From assembly GCA_002428225.1 (NCBI GenBank), contig DIUD01000052.1, positions 607 through 14,844 on the forward strand: a stretch of DNA of 14,238 nt, in the 5' to 3' direction. A model generated the notes under the pieces. It did not search any database. It was not told the DNA's origin and saw nothing but the letters and a program-made list of their open reading frames with translations. A program made the translations under genes and the position numbers. How positions within the stretch are numbered: position 1 is the stretch's first letter; each line of letters starts with the position of its first letter. This document shows positions 7,067 through 14,238 of the stretch, in pieces. Source of the DNA: Roseovarius sp. UBA6167. GTDB taxonomy: Bacteria > Pseudomonadota > Alphaproteobacteria > Rhodobacterales > Rhodobacteraceae.

Positions 7067-7756
7067 TCAACCGGGTTTGCCCCAGCGCCCGGGCATTCCC
7101 GCCTGTCGCGCGCCCTGCGGCGCGCGCGCCCGGCCCAGGACTGAGAGCGGCCCCGCCATCAGACCGGCCAGCAGCCGGTTGCCACGCGCCCTTGCCTTCA
7201 ATTGTTCGATCCGCATCACATCCCCGATCCGCCGGTCGAGAAATTCCCATGTCGCGGCCTGTCCCTCGCTGTCGTCGCCCAGCCAGTAGAGAAGCGTCGC
7301 GCCATAAACACCCGAGAGCGTGGCGCGCTTCGTGTACCAGTTGATATCCTGCGAGGTATCGCCCAGCGCCGTCCAGATCCGGTCGGCGGTGGACCACAGC
7401 GCCCGCGCGCCGTCACCCGCGTTCTGCGGCAGCGCGAAGAGCGTCATGCTGCGCCGCACCAACTCGCGGTCCTCGACCGCCTCGAGCCTCGCGCGCACGG
7501 CGAATGCCACCCGGTCGCGGAACCGCATCGCGCCGAGATCGGCCCGCGAGAGCCGCGCCAGCATCGCGGCATCTCCCTCTTCGTGCCAGGCCAGCGCCAG
7601 ATCGACCGCGCCGCGCGGCAGGACCGCCGCGACCAGCGCGGGATCCACGTCCAGTTCCGCGGCGGCCAGTCGCAGCGCAGCCTCGCTCCACCCGTCAAAG
7701 GGCACATGGGGCTTGGCGGTCTCGAGCAGACGGGATTTCAGATCGGTCTCGGACAT
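7067..7756 (-). CDS. coq9: COQ9 family protein (ubiquinone biosynthesis accessory)
   Basis: A 229-residue COQ9-family protein. In eukaryotes COQ9 binds isoprenoid lipids and presents intermediates to the hydroxylase COQ7; the bacterial role is assumed to be similar but is less studied. The family hallmark DTSQDINWYTKRATLSGVY lies near residues 140-160, followed by ATLLYWLGDDSEG and WEFLDRRIGDVMRIEQ. The N-terminal half is helical and TetR-like in pattern. The Arg/Gly/Pro-rich tail after about 205 is not conserved in any way I recognise. Two in-frame ATGs exist six bases apart. The upstream one (7762) would sit only two bases from the GGAGG at 7765-7769; the one chosen here sits eight bases away, so it is preferred. 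First gene of the coq9-quinone oxidoreductase pair; divergent from rpsU. Confidence 0.9.
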   Translation of the reverse strand: MSETDLKSRLLETAKPHVPFDGWSEAALRLAAAELDVDPALVAAVLPRGAVDLALAWHEEGDAAMLARLSRADLGAMRFRDRVAFAVRARLEAVEDRELVRRSMTLFALPQNAGDGARALWSTADRIWTALGDTSQDINWYTKRATLSGVYGATLLYWLGDDSEGQAATWEFLDRRIGDVMRIEQLKARARGNRLLAGLMAGPLSVLGRARAPQGARQAGMPGRWGKPG

Positions 7757-7781
7757 GGGCATTTCCTCCGCCCGCGCACCC

Positions 7782-7810
7782 TAGACAAGTTCGGGTCGTT
7801 TTGCTATACG
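7782..7810 (+). promoter_or_regulatory. Sigma-70-type promoter of rpsU
   Basis: TAGACA at 7782-7787 (5 of 6 to TTGACA) and TATACG at 7805-7810 (4 of 6 to TATAAT) are separated by exactly 17 bases. Transcription would start near 7817, giving a leader of about 45 bases. The leader contains a small hairpin, TGCAA/TTGCA at 7820-7832. The position between divergent coq9 and rpsU fits. Judged by consensus only. Confidence 0.55.
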
Positions 7811-7845
7811 GCCACTTCCTGCAAATCTTGCAACTTTAACTTAGG

Positions 7846-7855
7846 AAGGTGGTGA
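7846..7855 (+). promoter_or_regulatory. Extended Shine-Dalgarno sequence of rpsU
   Basis: AAGGTGGTGA matches the ideal anti-Shine-Dalgarno complement AAGGAGGTGA at nine of ten positions and ends six bases before the ATG at 7862. TGGT (7850-7853) can also pair with ACCA (7857-7860), so part of the site may fold into a tiny hairpin beside the start codon. This is by far the longest rRNA complementarity in the window. Confidence 0.7.
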
Positions 7856-7861
7856 CACCAT

Positions 7862-8068
7862 ATGCAGGTTAGTGTTCGCGACAACAATGTCGATCAGGCG
7901 CTCCGCGCCCTGAAGAAGAAATTGCAGCGCGAAGGCGTTTTCCGCGAAATGAAGCTCAAGCAACATTTCGAGAAACCGTCCGAGAAAAAAGCGCGCGAGA
8001 AGGCCGAAGCGATTCGCCGCGCCCGGAAACTGGCGCGCAAGAAAGCGCAGCGCGAAGGTCAGATCTGA
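7862..8068 (+). CDS. rpsU: 30S ribosomal protein S21
   Basis: A 68-residue, strongly basic protein with the complete S21 pattern: an N-terminal VSVRDNNVDQALRALKKKLQ, then EGVFREMK and a Lys/Arg-rich helical tail (RRARKLARKKAQRE). S21 sits on the platform of the small subunit near the 3' end of 16S rRNA and helps in start-codon selection. The length is normal for alphaproteobacteria. It has its own promoter and a strong intrinsic terminator, so it is monocistronic, unlike the rpsU-dnaG-rpoD arrangement of enterics. The start is fixed by the extended Shine-Dalgarno six bases upstream. Confidence 0.97.
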   Translation: MQVSVRDNNVDQALRALKKKLQREGVFREMKLKQHFEKPSEKKAREKAEAIRRARKLARKKAQREGQI

Positions 8069-8102
8069 GGCGCTCGCCGCAAGATATTCCGACACGCAAG
8101 TG

Positions 8103-8141
8103 ACGACCCCCGTGCCTCCGCTTCGGGGGTTTGTCGTTTTT
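8103..8141 (+). terminator. Intrinsic terminator of rpsU
   Basis: CCCCCG (8107-8112) pairs with CGGGGG (8124-8129), and the flanking ACGA (8103-8106) can pair with TCGT (8134-8137) across a TTTG bulge. The hairpin is followed by a run of five T (8137-8141). It begins 34 bases after the rpsU stop. An alternative inner stem, CCTCCG/CGGGGG with a three-base loop, is also possible. The minus-strand reading has no T-run, so it is one-directional. Confidence 0.8.
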
Positions 8142-8154
8142 GGAGATGTGGCAA

Positions 8155-8216
8155 GGGGGCGCTGCCCCCGCCGCCCCTGCGGGGCGCCCCCCCGGGATAT
8201 TTCCGGCAAGATGAAG
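8155..8216 (+). repeat. Structured intergenic repeat: two hairpins plus copy 2 of the GGCAAGATGAAG repeat
   Basis: Three parts follow one another. First is a perfect hairpin GGGGGC-GCT-GCCCCC at 8155-8169. Second is a perfect hairpin GCCCC-TGC-GGGGC at 8173-8185. Third is a 22-base segment at 8195-8216, GGATATTTCC followed by GGCAAGATGAAG, which recurs at 6019-6040 on the other strand with one difference. The outer arms GGGGGCGC (8155-8162) and GCGCCCCC (8184-8191) can also pair with each other, so the element can switch between two small stems and one long one. It sits between the rpsU terminator and the end of the convergent hydrolase gene. I recall very similar GC-hairpin plus A/T-segment elements in Rhodobacteraceae genomes. 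Confidence 0.65.
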
Positions 8217-8300
8217 CAGCAGGCTCAGGTCAGCCGGCACAGGGCTACGCGGCACCATCCGCGCCGGATTGTGGCCGGGACGGGGAAGTATCCCGACTGT

Positions 8301-9017
8301 TCAGGGCGCGGCGGCATCGACGCCCGGCAGTTGCGCGGCCTGCGCGCGGCAGGCGCGCGCGGCGACGACCAGGGCGCGGAAAATCCCCATCTGTCGTCGG
8401 GCGTAGAACAGATGCTCGGGGTGCCATTGCACGCCAAGGGCAAAAGGCTCTTCCACCCGTTCGATCGCCTGCACCATGCCGCCCTGATCGCGCGCGGCCA
8501 CGCGCAGCCCTGCGCCCAGCCGGTCTACCGCCTGGGAATGCAGCGCGTTGACCTTCATCGGGGCCGCGCCCGCCAGCCGCGCCAGCCGCGTGTCGGGCTC
8601 AAGATGCACCAGCTTGCGCGGCAGGATCGTGCGCTTGTGGTCGCTGGCGTCATAGGTCGCATAGGCGTCCTGATGCAATGTGCCGCCAAGCGCTATGTTG
8701 AGCATCTGACTGCCCCGGCAGATGCCAAGAACGGGCCGGCCCTGCGCAAACGCATCCAGCACAACACCGCGTTCCAGCGCGTCGCGCGCGGGATCGAGCC
8801 GCGCCGAGGTGACGATCCGCCCGCCATAGAGATCGGGCGAGATGTCGTCGCCGCCGCCGATGATGACCCCATCCACCGCACCCATATCGACCGCGCCCCC
8901 CGCCTGCCAGCGCCGCGCCTGCCCGCCCGCAAGCCACACGTTGAGCGCGATCAGCGGAAACATGCGCCAGCCCGAGCGGCGCGAGACGGTGACACCGATC
9001 ACCGGGCGGGTGCTCAT
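8301..9017 (-). CDS. Gamma-glutamyl-gamma-aminobutyrate hydrolase-like protein (peptidase C26, class I glutamine-amidotransferase fold)
   Basis: A 238-residue member of the peptidase C26/PuuD-like group of class I glutamine amidotransferases, enzymes that cut gamma-glutamyl amide bonds through a Cys-His-Glu triad. The nucleophile is Cys100 in VLGICRGSQMLNIALGG, and the His/Glu pair is His199 and Glu201 in VQWHPEHL. The oxyanion region IIGGGDDISPDLYGG (about 52-66) and NALHSQAV (about 157-164) are also typical. PuuD in E. coli acts on gamma-glutamyl-GABA in putrescine breakdown, but nothing here points to putrescine. The partner is instead an amidoligase whose stop overlaps this start (ATGA at 9014-9017). 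The N-terminal segment before the glycine-rich turn is shorter than in PuuD. The substrate is probably the product, or a relative of the product, of the neighbouring ligase; that is inference. Confidence 0.86.
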   Translation of the reverse strand: MSTRPVIGVTVSRRSGWRMFPLIALNVWLAGGQARRWQAGGAVDMGAVDGVIIGGGDDISPDLYGGRIVTSARLDPARDALERGVVLDAFAQGRPVLGICRGSQMLNIALGGTLHQDAYATYDASDHKRTILPRKLVHLEPDTRLARLAGAAPMKVNALHSQAVDRLGAGLRVAARDQGGMVQAIERVEEPFALGVQWHPEHLFYARRQMGIFRALVVAARACRAQAAQLPGVDAAAP

Positions 9018-9969
9018 GGGCCGTTGAGCCCCGCCGTTTGCAATATGCGGCCCGCCCGCGCGGCCCAGCTTTGCCGCGAGAGGGTCAGGAGGCCGTGATC
9101 GTCCTCCCAGGCATCTGACAGACGGCGCAGGAGCGCGCTGTCGCCCGCGACTCGCTCCACCAGCACCCAGCGCCGCCATTCGCCCGCGAGCGACCAGTCG
9201 CCCTCGTCAATGCGGCAATCGGGCAGGCGGAAATGAAAGGTGGGGCGCGCCGAGGTCTTGTCCTCGATTGCCGCCGCGATGCGATCCGGGTCGAAATGCG
9301 CGAGAAGCGGCAGCATGTCGAGCCCGCGATTTCGGCTTGGCGTATAGGCCAGATAAAGACCCGTCAGATCGCTGCGTGTGGCCCCCAGCCCCGCCGCGAT
9401 CAGCGCACGCACGAATTCGGTCGGGTAAGGGTCTGTGAACGGCAGAAGGCGGCGCGCTTCGTCGATCGGACAGGAGGCGCGCAGCCAGTCCTCTATGAGC
9501 GCATAGGCCAGCAGCGGGCGTACCGTGTCAGCATCGGCCTCGCTTGCCACCTCGATGTTGAAATGTACGCCAAAACCAAAGAGCAGCCCCGCGCCGCTCC
9601 CGAGCGCGCCCGCGTCGCGCAACGCCTCGCGCAGTGCGTCGAGCCGCGCCAGACCGTCCATAAGGAGCGGCTCGGTCACGATCTCCACGGGGACCACCTC
9701 GCGCCCCAGGTCGAGCGCCAGGTCGCGCAGTCTCGTTTTCGTCGCGCTGCGCAGGAAAATGTCGAGATAGACCTCGACATCGCCTATGTCCGAGCCTTTC
9801 ACGGCCCATATATGGCTGTCGCGCTGCACCGCCTCGCCGCCCAGCACGTCGGCGCAGAGCCGGGCCACCCCCGCCTCCGAAATACCGCCAAGCTCGATCT
9901 CCACCCCCACGCGGCGCGGCTTGCCCTCGGCGTTCAGAGGGTGCGGCAGGGGGGCGAAACCGGCCAGGC

Positions 9970-9973
<4 letters not shown>
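9014..9973 (-). CDS. Amidoligase family protein (glutamine synthetase-like COOH-NH2 ligase, Amidoligase_2)
   Basis: A 319-residue protein with the marks of the glutamine-synthetase-fold amidoligase family described by Aravind's group from comparative genomics. First-strand acidic pair RVGVEIELGG (Glu25, Glu27), the VEIVTEPL motif (Glu97, Glu101), GFGVHFNIEV (His137, Asn139, Glu141) and a late basic strand HFRLPD (about 250) should form the ATP/metal and phosphate-binding site. Such enzymes are predicted to join an amine to a carboxylate at ATP cost; as far as I know, no substrate has been established for this subgroup. The start is GTG inside the rlmN stop (GTGA at 9970-9973), with GAGG close upstream; the end overlaps the C26 hydrolase start. 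Translation of all three is therefore likely coupled. No signal peptide or membrane segment. Confidence 0.85.
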
Positions 9974-11148
<1,175 letters not shown>

Positions 11149-11223
11149 GGGCGCGGTCCTGCAGGTCACATAGGGTCTCATATAGTCGATACCGCGCGAA
11201 TGCGAAACAGGCATTGGGGGCAC

Positions 11224-11241
11224 AAAAAGGCGCGATGCGCC
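11224..11241 (-). terminator. Terminator-like hairpin with no matching gene
   Basis: On the minus strand GGCGC-ATC-GCGCC (11241 to 11229) is followed directly by five T (11228-11224) and G. This is the form of a short intrinsic terminator for a minus-strand transcript arriving from higher coordinates. The gene there (maoC-like) is on the plus strand, so the hairpin has no gene to end. The stem is only five base pairs, so function is uncertain. Confidence 0.4.
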
Positions 11242-11374
11242 AAACCTGTCGCCGTTGTCATGGGGGCATGTGTGTATGGCCTGCGGGACAGCGCCAGCAC
11301 ATTTGACCGGACATTCGGATATGACTACAGATTGAGCTATCAGACGAATCGCAGGGCGGTAAGAGGAAAGATCC

Positions 11375-11881
11375 GTGAAGACTATCGGGCCACAGCACTA
11401 TCGCGGCGAAATCGGTCGTTATTACGAGGATTTCGAAGTCGGTGACGTTTATGAGCACCGCCCCGGCAGGACGATCACCGAAAGCGACAACATCAATTTC
11501 TCGCTGATGACGATGAACCTGCATCCGATGCATTGCGACAGCGCCTATGCGGCCAGGTCCGAGTTCGGCAAGCCGCTGGTCAACAGCGGCCTGACGCTTG
11601 CCATCGTTGTGGGGATGACGGTTGCCGACGTGTCCGGCAAGGCCATCGCCAATCTCGGCTGGAAGGATATCGCCCTGACCGCGCCGGTCTTTCCGGGCGA
11701 GACCGTCTATGCGACATCCGAAGTCCTCGGCAAGCGCGAATCCCGGTCGCGCCCGAACGCCGGGATCGTGACCGTCCGGACCACCGGCACAAAGGCCGAT
11801 GGCACTGTCTTCATGACCTTTGAACGCTCTGCCCTGATCCAGAAACGCGACGGCAACATCGACGAAAGCGCCGGCTACTGA
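11375..11881 (+). CDS. MaoC-like (hotdog-fold) acyl-CoA dehydratase/hydratase
   Basis: A 168-residue single hotdog-fold protein of the MaoC family, enzymes that add or remove water at the double bond of enoyl-CoA esters. The region resembles the single-domain MaoC proteins related to mesaconyl-CoA/beta-methylmalyl-CoA hydratases: YEDFEVGDVYEHRPGRTITE, then NFSLMTMNLHPMHCD, PLVNSGLTLAIVVG, and ESRSRPNAGIVTVRTTG. In PhaJ-type hydratases the catalytic pair is Asp and His five residues apart. Here His53 is kept but Asn48 stands in the Asp position; this may be usual for the subgroup. The start is GTG with GAGGA at 11363-11367, seven bases upstream. Followed after 99 bp by the MmgE/PrpD gene, probably in one operon. 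No clear promoter: TTGACC at 11303-11308 lacks a good -10. Family firm, substrate unknown. Confidence 0.85.
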   Translation: MKTIGPQHYRGEIGRYYEDFEVGDVYEHRPGRTITESDNINFSLMTMNLHPMHCDSAYAARSEFGKPLVNSGLTLAIVVGMTVADVSGKAIANLGWKDIALTAPVFPGETVYATSEVLGKRESRSRPNAGIVTVRTTGTKADGTVFMTFERSALIQKRDGNIDESAGY

Positions 11882-11980
11882 TCGCGGCGCCAGTTCCGCC
11901 GCGCGTCCGTTTGACGGGGCTGATGCAGATCACCTTTGTCTGCGCAATCCCGCTTGCGCTTATCCACTGAAAGGCACGTC

Positions 11981-13381
11981 ATGTTCGACACCACCAGCCC
12001 GACCGCCCCCATCTCGCACCAGCTCGCCGGCTTTGTCGGCGGCCTCGACGGAAACGCGATCCCGGCCGAGGTGCGGAGCCGCGCCCGCTATCTGATCCTT
12101 GACGCGGTGGGGATCGCGCTGGCCTCGACGCAATACGATTTCTCGCACCGGACGCTGAACGCGCTGCGCGAGTTTGGCGAGGGCGCGTCTCCCGTGATCG
12201 GCTACGGCGCCCATCTGGGGCTGCGTGACGCGGTGACGATGAACGGCTTTCTGATCCACGGGCTTGACTACGACGACACCCACACGCAGGGCGTGATCCA
12301 CGCCACGGCAAGCTGCTTTCCCACCGCGCTGGGTATCGGCGACGATCTGGCCGCCAGCGGTCACGATCTCGTCACCGCCTATATCGCGGGAATGGAGGTC
12401 GCGACGCGGCTGGGCTCTGTCGCCAGGGGCGGGTTCCACCAGATCGGGTTCCACCCGACCGGCCTGATCGGCATCTTCGCGACCACGCTGATCGCGGGCC
12501 GTATGCGCAACCTGACCGGGGATCAGCTGGCCTCGGCGCAGGGGATCGCGCTGTCACTGGCCTCGGGCAGCATGGAGTTCCTCCAGGACGGTGCCTGGAC
12601 CAAGCGGCTCCATCCCGGCATGGCTGGTGCGCAGGGCATCACCGCCGCCGCGCTGGCGCGCAATGGTTTCGTCGGGCCCAGGGCCGCCTACGAGGGCCGC
12701 TTCGGGCTTTACGCCAGCCATCTCGGTCCGCTGGCCGCAGATTGCGACCTGTCGCTGGCGACCCGGGCGCTCGGAGAGGTCTGGGAGGTTGCGAATGTCG
12801 CGGTCAAGCCGCTGCCGGCCTGCCATTTCACCCATGCCAGCGCCGACGCGGCCGTGATCCTGCGCGACCGGCACGGCCTGACGCCCGACATGATCGACAG
12901 CGTTCGCGCATTGATCCCGGCCGAGGTGGTCAAGACCGTGTGCGAGCCGGTGGCCACCAAGAAACGCCCGCAGAACGCCTATGATGCGCAGTTCTCGATC
13001 CCGTTCGCGGTCGCCTCGGGCATCCGCCATGGCCGCTTTGGTCTGCGCGAGCTGGAACCCGATGCGCTCAACGACGCCGAGACGCTTGCGCTGGCGCAGA
13101 AGGTTGAATACGAGGTCGATCCGAATTCGCCTTTTCCGAAATACTACTCGGGCGAGGTCATCGTCCGGCTGACGGACGGGCGCGAGGTCTCTCACCGCGA
13201 GGAGATCAACCGCGGTTCGTCCGACCGTCCGCTCAGCGCCGGGGAGATCGTCGCCAAGTATCGCGAGAACGCCGCGATGGCCCTGTCGGATCGCGCGCTC
13301 TCGCGGGTCGAGGATGCCGTGCTGTCGCTGGACGACATCGACGACACCCGGGATTTCGCCGCCCTTCTGGCCGGCAACTGA
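11981..13381 (+). CDS. MmgE/PrpD family protein (2-methylcitrate dehydratase-like)
   Basis: A 466-residue member of the MmgE/PrpD superfamily, which includes 2-methylcitrate dehydratase, aconitate decarboxylase and several lyases or isomerases of tricarboxylic-type acids. The family signature HGLDYDDTHTQGVIHATAS (about 93-111: His93, Asp96, Asp98, Asp99, His101, His107) is intact. Also visible are YIAGMEVATRLG, FHPTGLIGIFATT, VKPLPACHFTHASADA and the C-terminal YSGEVIVRLTDGRE. Length is normal. Start: ATG at 11981 with GAAAGG (11969-11974) six bases upstream; an in-frame TTG at 11936 is rejected because the extra residues are not family-like and it lacks a good binding site. The following acyl-CoA dehydrogenase starts 16 bases after the stop. 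The setting between a MaoC hydratase and an acyl-CoA dehydrogenase argues for organic-acid catabolism rather than the classic methylcitrate cycle, because prpB and prpC are not in view. Confidence 0.88.
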   Translation: MFDTTSPTAPISHQLAGFVGGLDGNAIPAEVRSRARYLILDAVGIALASTQYDFSHRTLNALREFGEGASPVIGYGAHLGLRDAVTMNGFLIHGLDYDDTHTQGVIHATASCFPTALGIGDDLAASGHDLVTAYIAGMEVATRLGSVARGGFHQIGFHPTGLIGIFATTLIAGRMRNLTGDQLASAQGIALSLASGSMEFLQDGAWTKRLHPGMAGAQGITAAALARNGFVGPRAAYEGRFGLYASHLGPLAADCDLSLATRALGEVWEVANVAVKPLPACHFTHASADAAVILRDRHGLTPDMIDSVRALIPAEVVKTVCEPVATKKRPQNAYDAQFSIPFAVASGIRHGRFGLRELEPDALNDAETLALAQKVEYEVDPNSPFPKYYSGEVIVRLTDGREVSHREEINRGSSDRPLSAGEIVAKYRENAAMALSDRALSRVEDAVLSLDDIDDTRDFAALLAGN

Positions 13382-13397
13382 GATGCAGGAGACCGCC

Positions 13398-14238
13398 ATG
13401 ACCGACCAGGACGCCGAACAGGAGGCGATGATTCTCGACATGCTGGACCGCTTCCTCGAGACCGAGGTCGCGCCGCATGTCCGCAGGCTGGACCATGACG
13501 ATACCTATCCCGCCGAAATCGTCGAGAAGATGAGGCAGATGGGGCTGTTCGGCTGCATCATCTCCGAAGATTATGGCGGGCTGGGGCTCTCGACTTCGAC
13601 CTATGCGAAAATCATCACGCGCATCTCGCGCACCTGGATGTCGCTGTCGGGGATCATCAATTCGCACCTTATCATGGCCTCGGCGGTGCAGCGCCACGGC
13701 ACCCAGGCGCAGAAGTCGCTGTATCTGCCGCGTTTTGCCACCGGCGAGTTGCGCGGCGGCATCGGCCTGACCGAACCCGACGCCGGCACCGATCTGCAGG
13801 CGATCCGCACGCGCGCGCGGCGCGACGGCGAGGACTACGTGGTGAACGGCACCAAGACATGGATCACGAATTCGGACCAGGGGAACTGCATCGCCCTGCT
13901 GGTCAAGACCGATCCCGAGGCGCAGCCCCGCCACAAGGGCATGAGCCTGTTCCTGGCCGAGAAGGGACCGGGCTTCGCGGTTGCGCGCAAGCTCGACAAG
14001 CTGGGCTATCGCGGCATCGACACCTGCGAGCTTGTGTTCAGGGACTACCGGATTCCCGCCGACCGCCTGATCGGCGGGGTGGAGGGCCGCGGTTTGCAGC
14101 AAATCCTCGCCGGGCTGGAACTTGGCCGCATCAATGTCGCGGCGCGCGGCGTCGGCGTGGCACAGGCGGCGCTGGACGAATCGGTCGCCTATTCCCAGGT
14201 CCGCAAGACCTTTGGCAAGCCGATCTGCGAACACCAGG
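13398..14238 (+). CDS. Acyl-CoA dehydrogenase, N-terminal 280 residues (3' end outside window)
   Basis: A flavoprotein of the acyl-CoA dehydrogenase family, which introduces an alpha-beta double bond in acyl-CoA thioesters and passes electrons to ETF. The frame is open to the window end. Helical N-domain to about 115, then GGIGLTEPDAGTDLQ (about 120-134, FAD/substrate loop), NGTKTWITNS (150-159), the beta-domain end with KLGYRGIDTCELVFRDYRIP (201-220), and the start of the C-terminal helical domain ELGRINVAARGVG with RKTFGKPI (269-276). About 100 residues are missing, including the region that carries the catalytic Glu in the short-chain class, so substrate class cannot be told. The ATG at 13398 is chosen over one at 13383 because AGGAG (13387-13391) lies six bases before it. 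It probably acts on the same CoA ester pathway as its two upstream neighbours. Confidence 0.93.
   Translation, partial: MTDQDAEQEAMILDMLDRFLETEVAPHVRRLDHDDTYPAEIVEKMRQMGLFGCIISEDYGGLGLSTSTYAKIITRISRTWMSLSGIINSHLIMASAVQRHGTQAQKSLYLPRFATGELRGGIGLTEPDAGTDLQAIRTRARRDGEDYVVNGTKTWITNSDQGNCIALLVKTDPEAQPRHKGMSLFLAEKGPGFAVARKLDKLGYRGIDTCELVFRDYRIPADRLIGGVEGRGLQQILAGLELGRINVAARGVGVAQAALDESVAYSQVRKTFGKPICEHQ

Noticed and set aside
7763..7861. Promoter for coq9 on the minus strand
   Set aside because: TTGCAA and TATAGC are present but 19 bases apart, and both overlap the stronger rpsU leader and promoter; not convincing.
9018..9179. Longer N-terminus for the C26 hydrolase
   Set aside because: The extra residues are antisense-like read-through of the amidoligase coding region; the family sequence begins at MSTRPVIGVT, and the ATGA overlap fits the operon.
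11303..11331. Possible promoter TTGACC-17-TACAGA for the MaoC gene
   Set aside because: The -35 is good, but the -10 matches only three of six positions, so I do not list it as a feature.
13233..14234. 333-codon minus-strand open frame opposite the acyl-CoA dehydrogenase
   Set aside because: The plus-strand frame has the dehydrogenase signatures and a good ribosome binding site; the minus frame has none.

Overview
This is GC-rich DNA from an alphaproteobacterium, most likely a member of the Rhodobacterales (Rhodobacteraceae/Paracoccaceae type). The placement is an inference from gene content: a TrcR/DUF1013 cell-cycle regulator, a COQ9-family ubiquinone protein, an assimilatory nirB-nirD-nasA-cysG cluster, rlmN followed by an amidoligase, and a short intergenic repeat of a kind I recall from Rhodobacteraceae genomes. 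No RNA gene, CRISPR array, intact insertion sequence or replication origin is visible.

Region 1 (1-4738, + strand) is the end of a nitrate assimilation operon. It holds the C-terminal part of NirB, a Rieske NirD with all four cluster ligands, a NasA-type nitrate reductase with a C-terminal BFD-like [2Fe-2S] domain, and a SUMT/CysG-type methyltransferase that supplies the siroheme needed by NirB. Successive genes overlap by a few bases, so translation is probably coupled. The DNA between nasA and the methyltransferase domain is scarred. It contains what looks like the 3' end of an IS110-type transposase gene on the - strand, followed by a fragment of a TrpD2-like 'glycosyl transferase' gene. 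Both are read through in frame as a 106-residue extension on the methyltransferase.

Region 2 (4739-7861, - strand) holds trcR, a 391-bp non-coding stretch, a PIG3-like quinone oxidoreductase gene and coq9. The last two form a tight pair, coq9 first. Region 3 (7763-8300, + strand) holds rpsU with a recognisable promoter, a very strong extended Shine-Dalgarno sequence, an intrinsic terminator, and then a structured repeat whose second copy lies just past the quinone oxidoreductase gene.

Region 4 (8301-11148, - strand) is a three-gene operon: rlmN, a glutamine-synthetase-fold amidoligase, and a class I glutamine-amidotransferase-like (peptidase C26) hydrolase. They are joined by GTGA and ATGA stop/start overlaps. 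The ligase/hydrolase pair is the least understood system in the window and the best candidate for new biochemistry: one enzyme would make an amide bond of unknown substrate and the other would cut a related gamma-glutamyl-type bond.

Region 5 (11375-14238, + strand) starts a catabolic cluster: a MaoC-like hydratase with an Asn where the family's catalytic Asp normally lies, a MmgE/PrpD-family dehydratase or isomerase, and an acyl-CoA dehydrogenase cut off by the window end. It suggests breakdown of a branched or unsaturated organic acid via CoA esters, substrate unknown. A terminator-like hairpin facing the other way just upstream suggests that this cluster replaced an older neighbour of rlmN.
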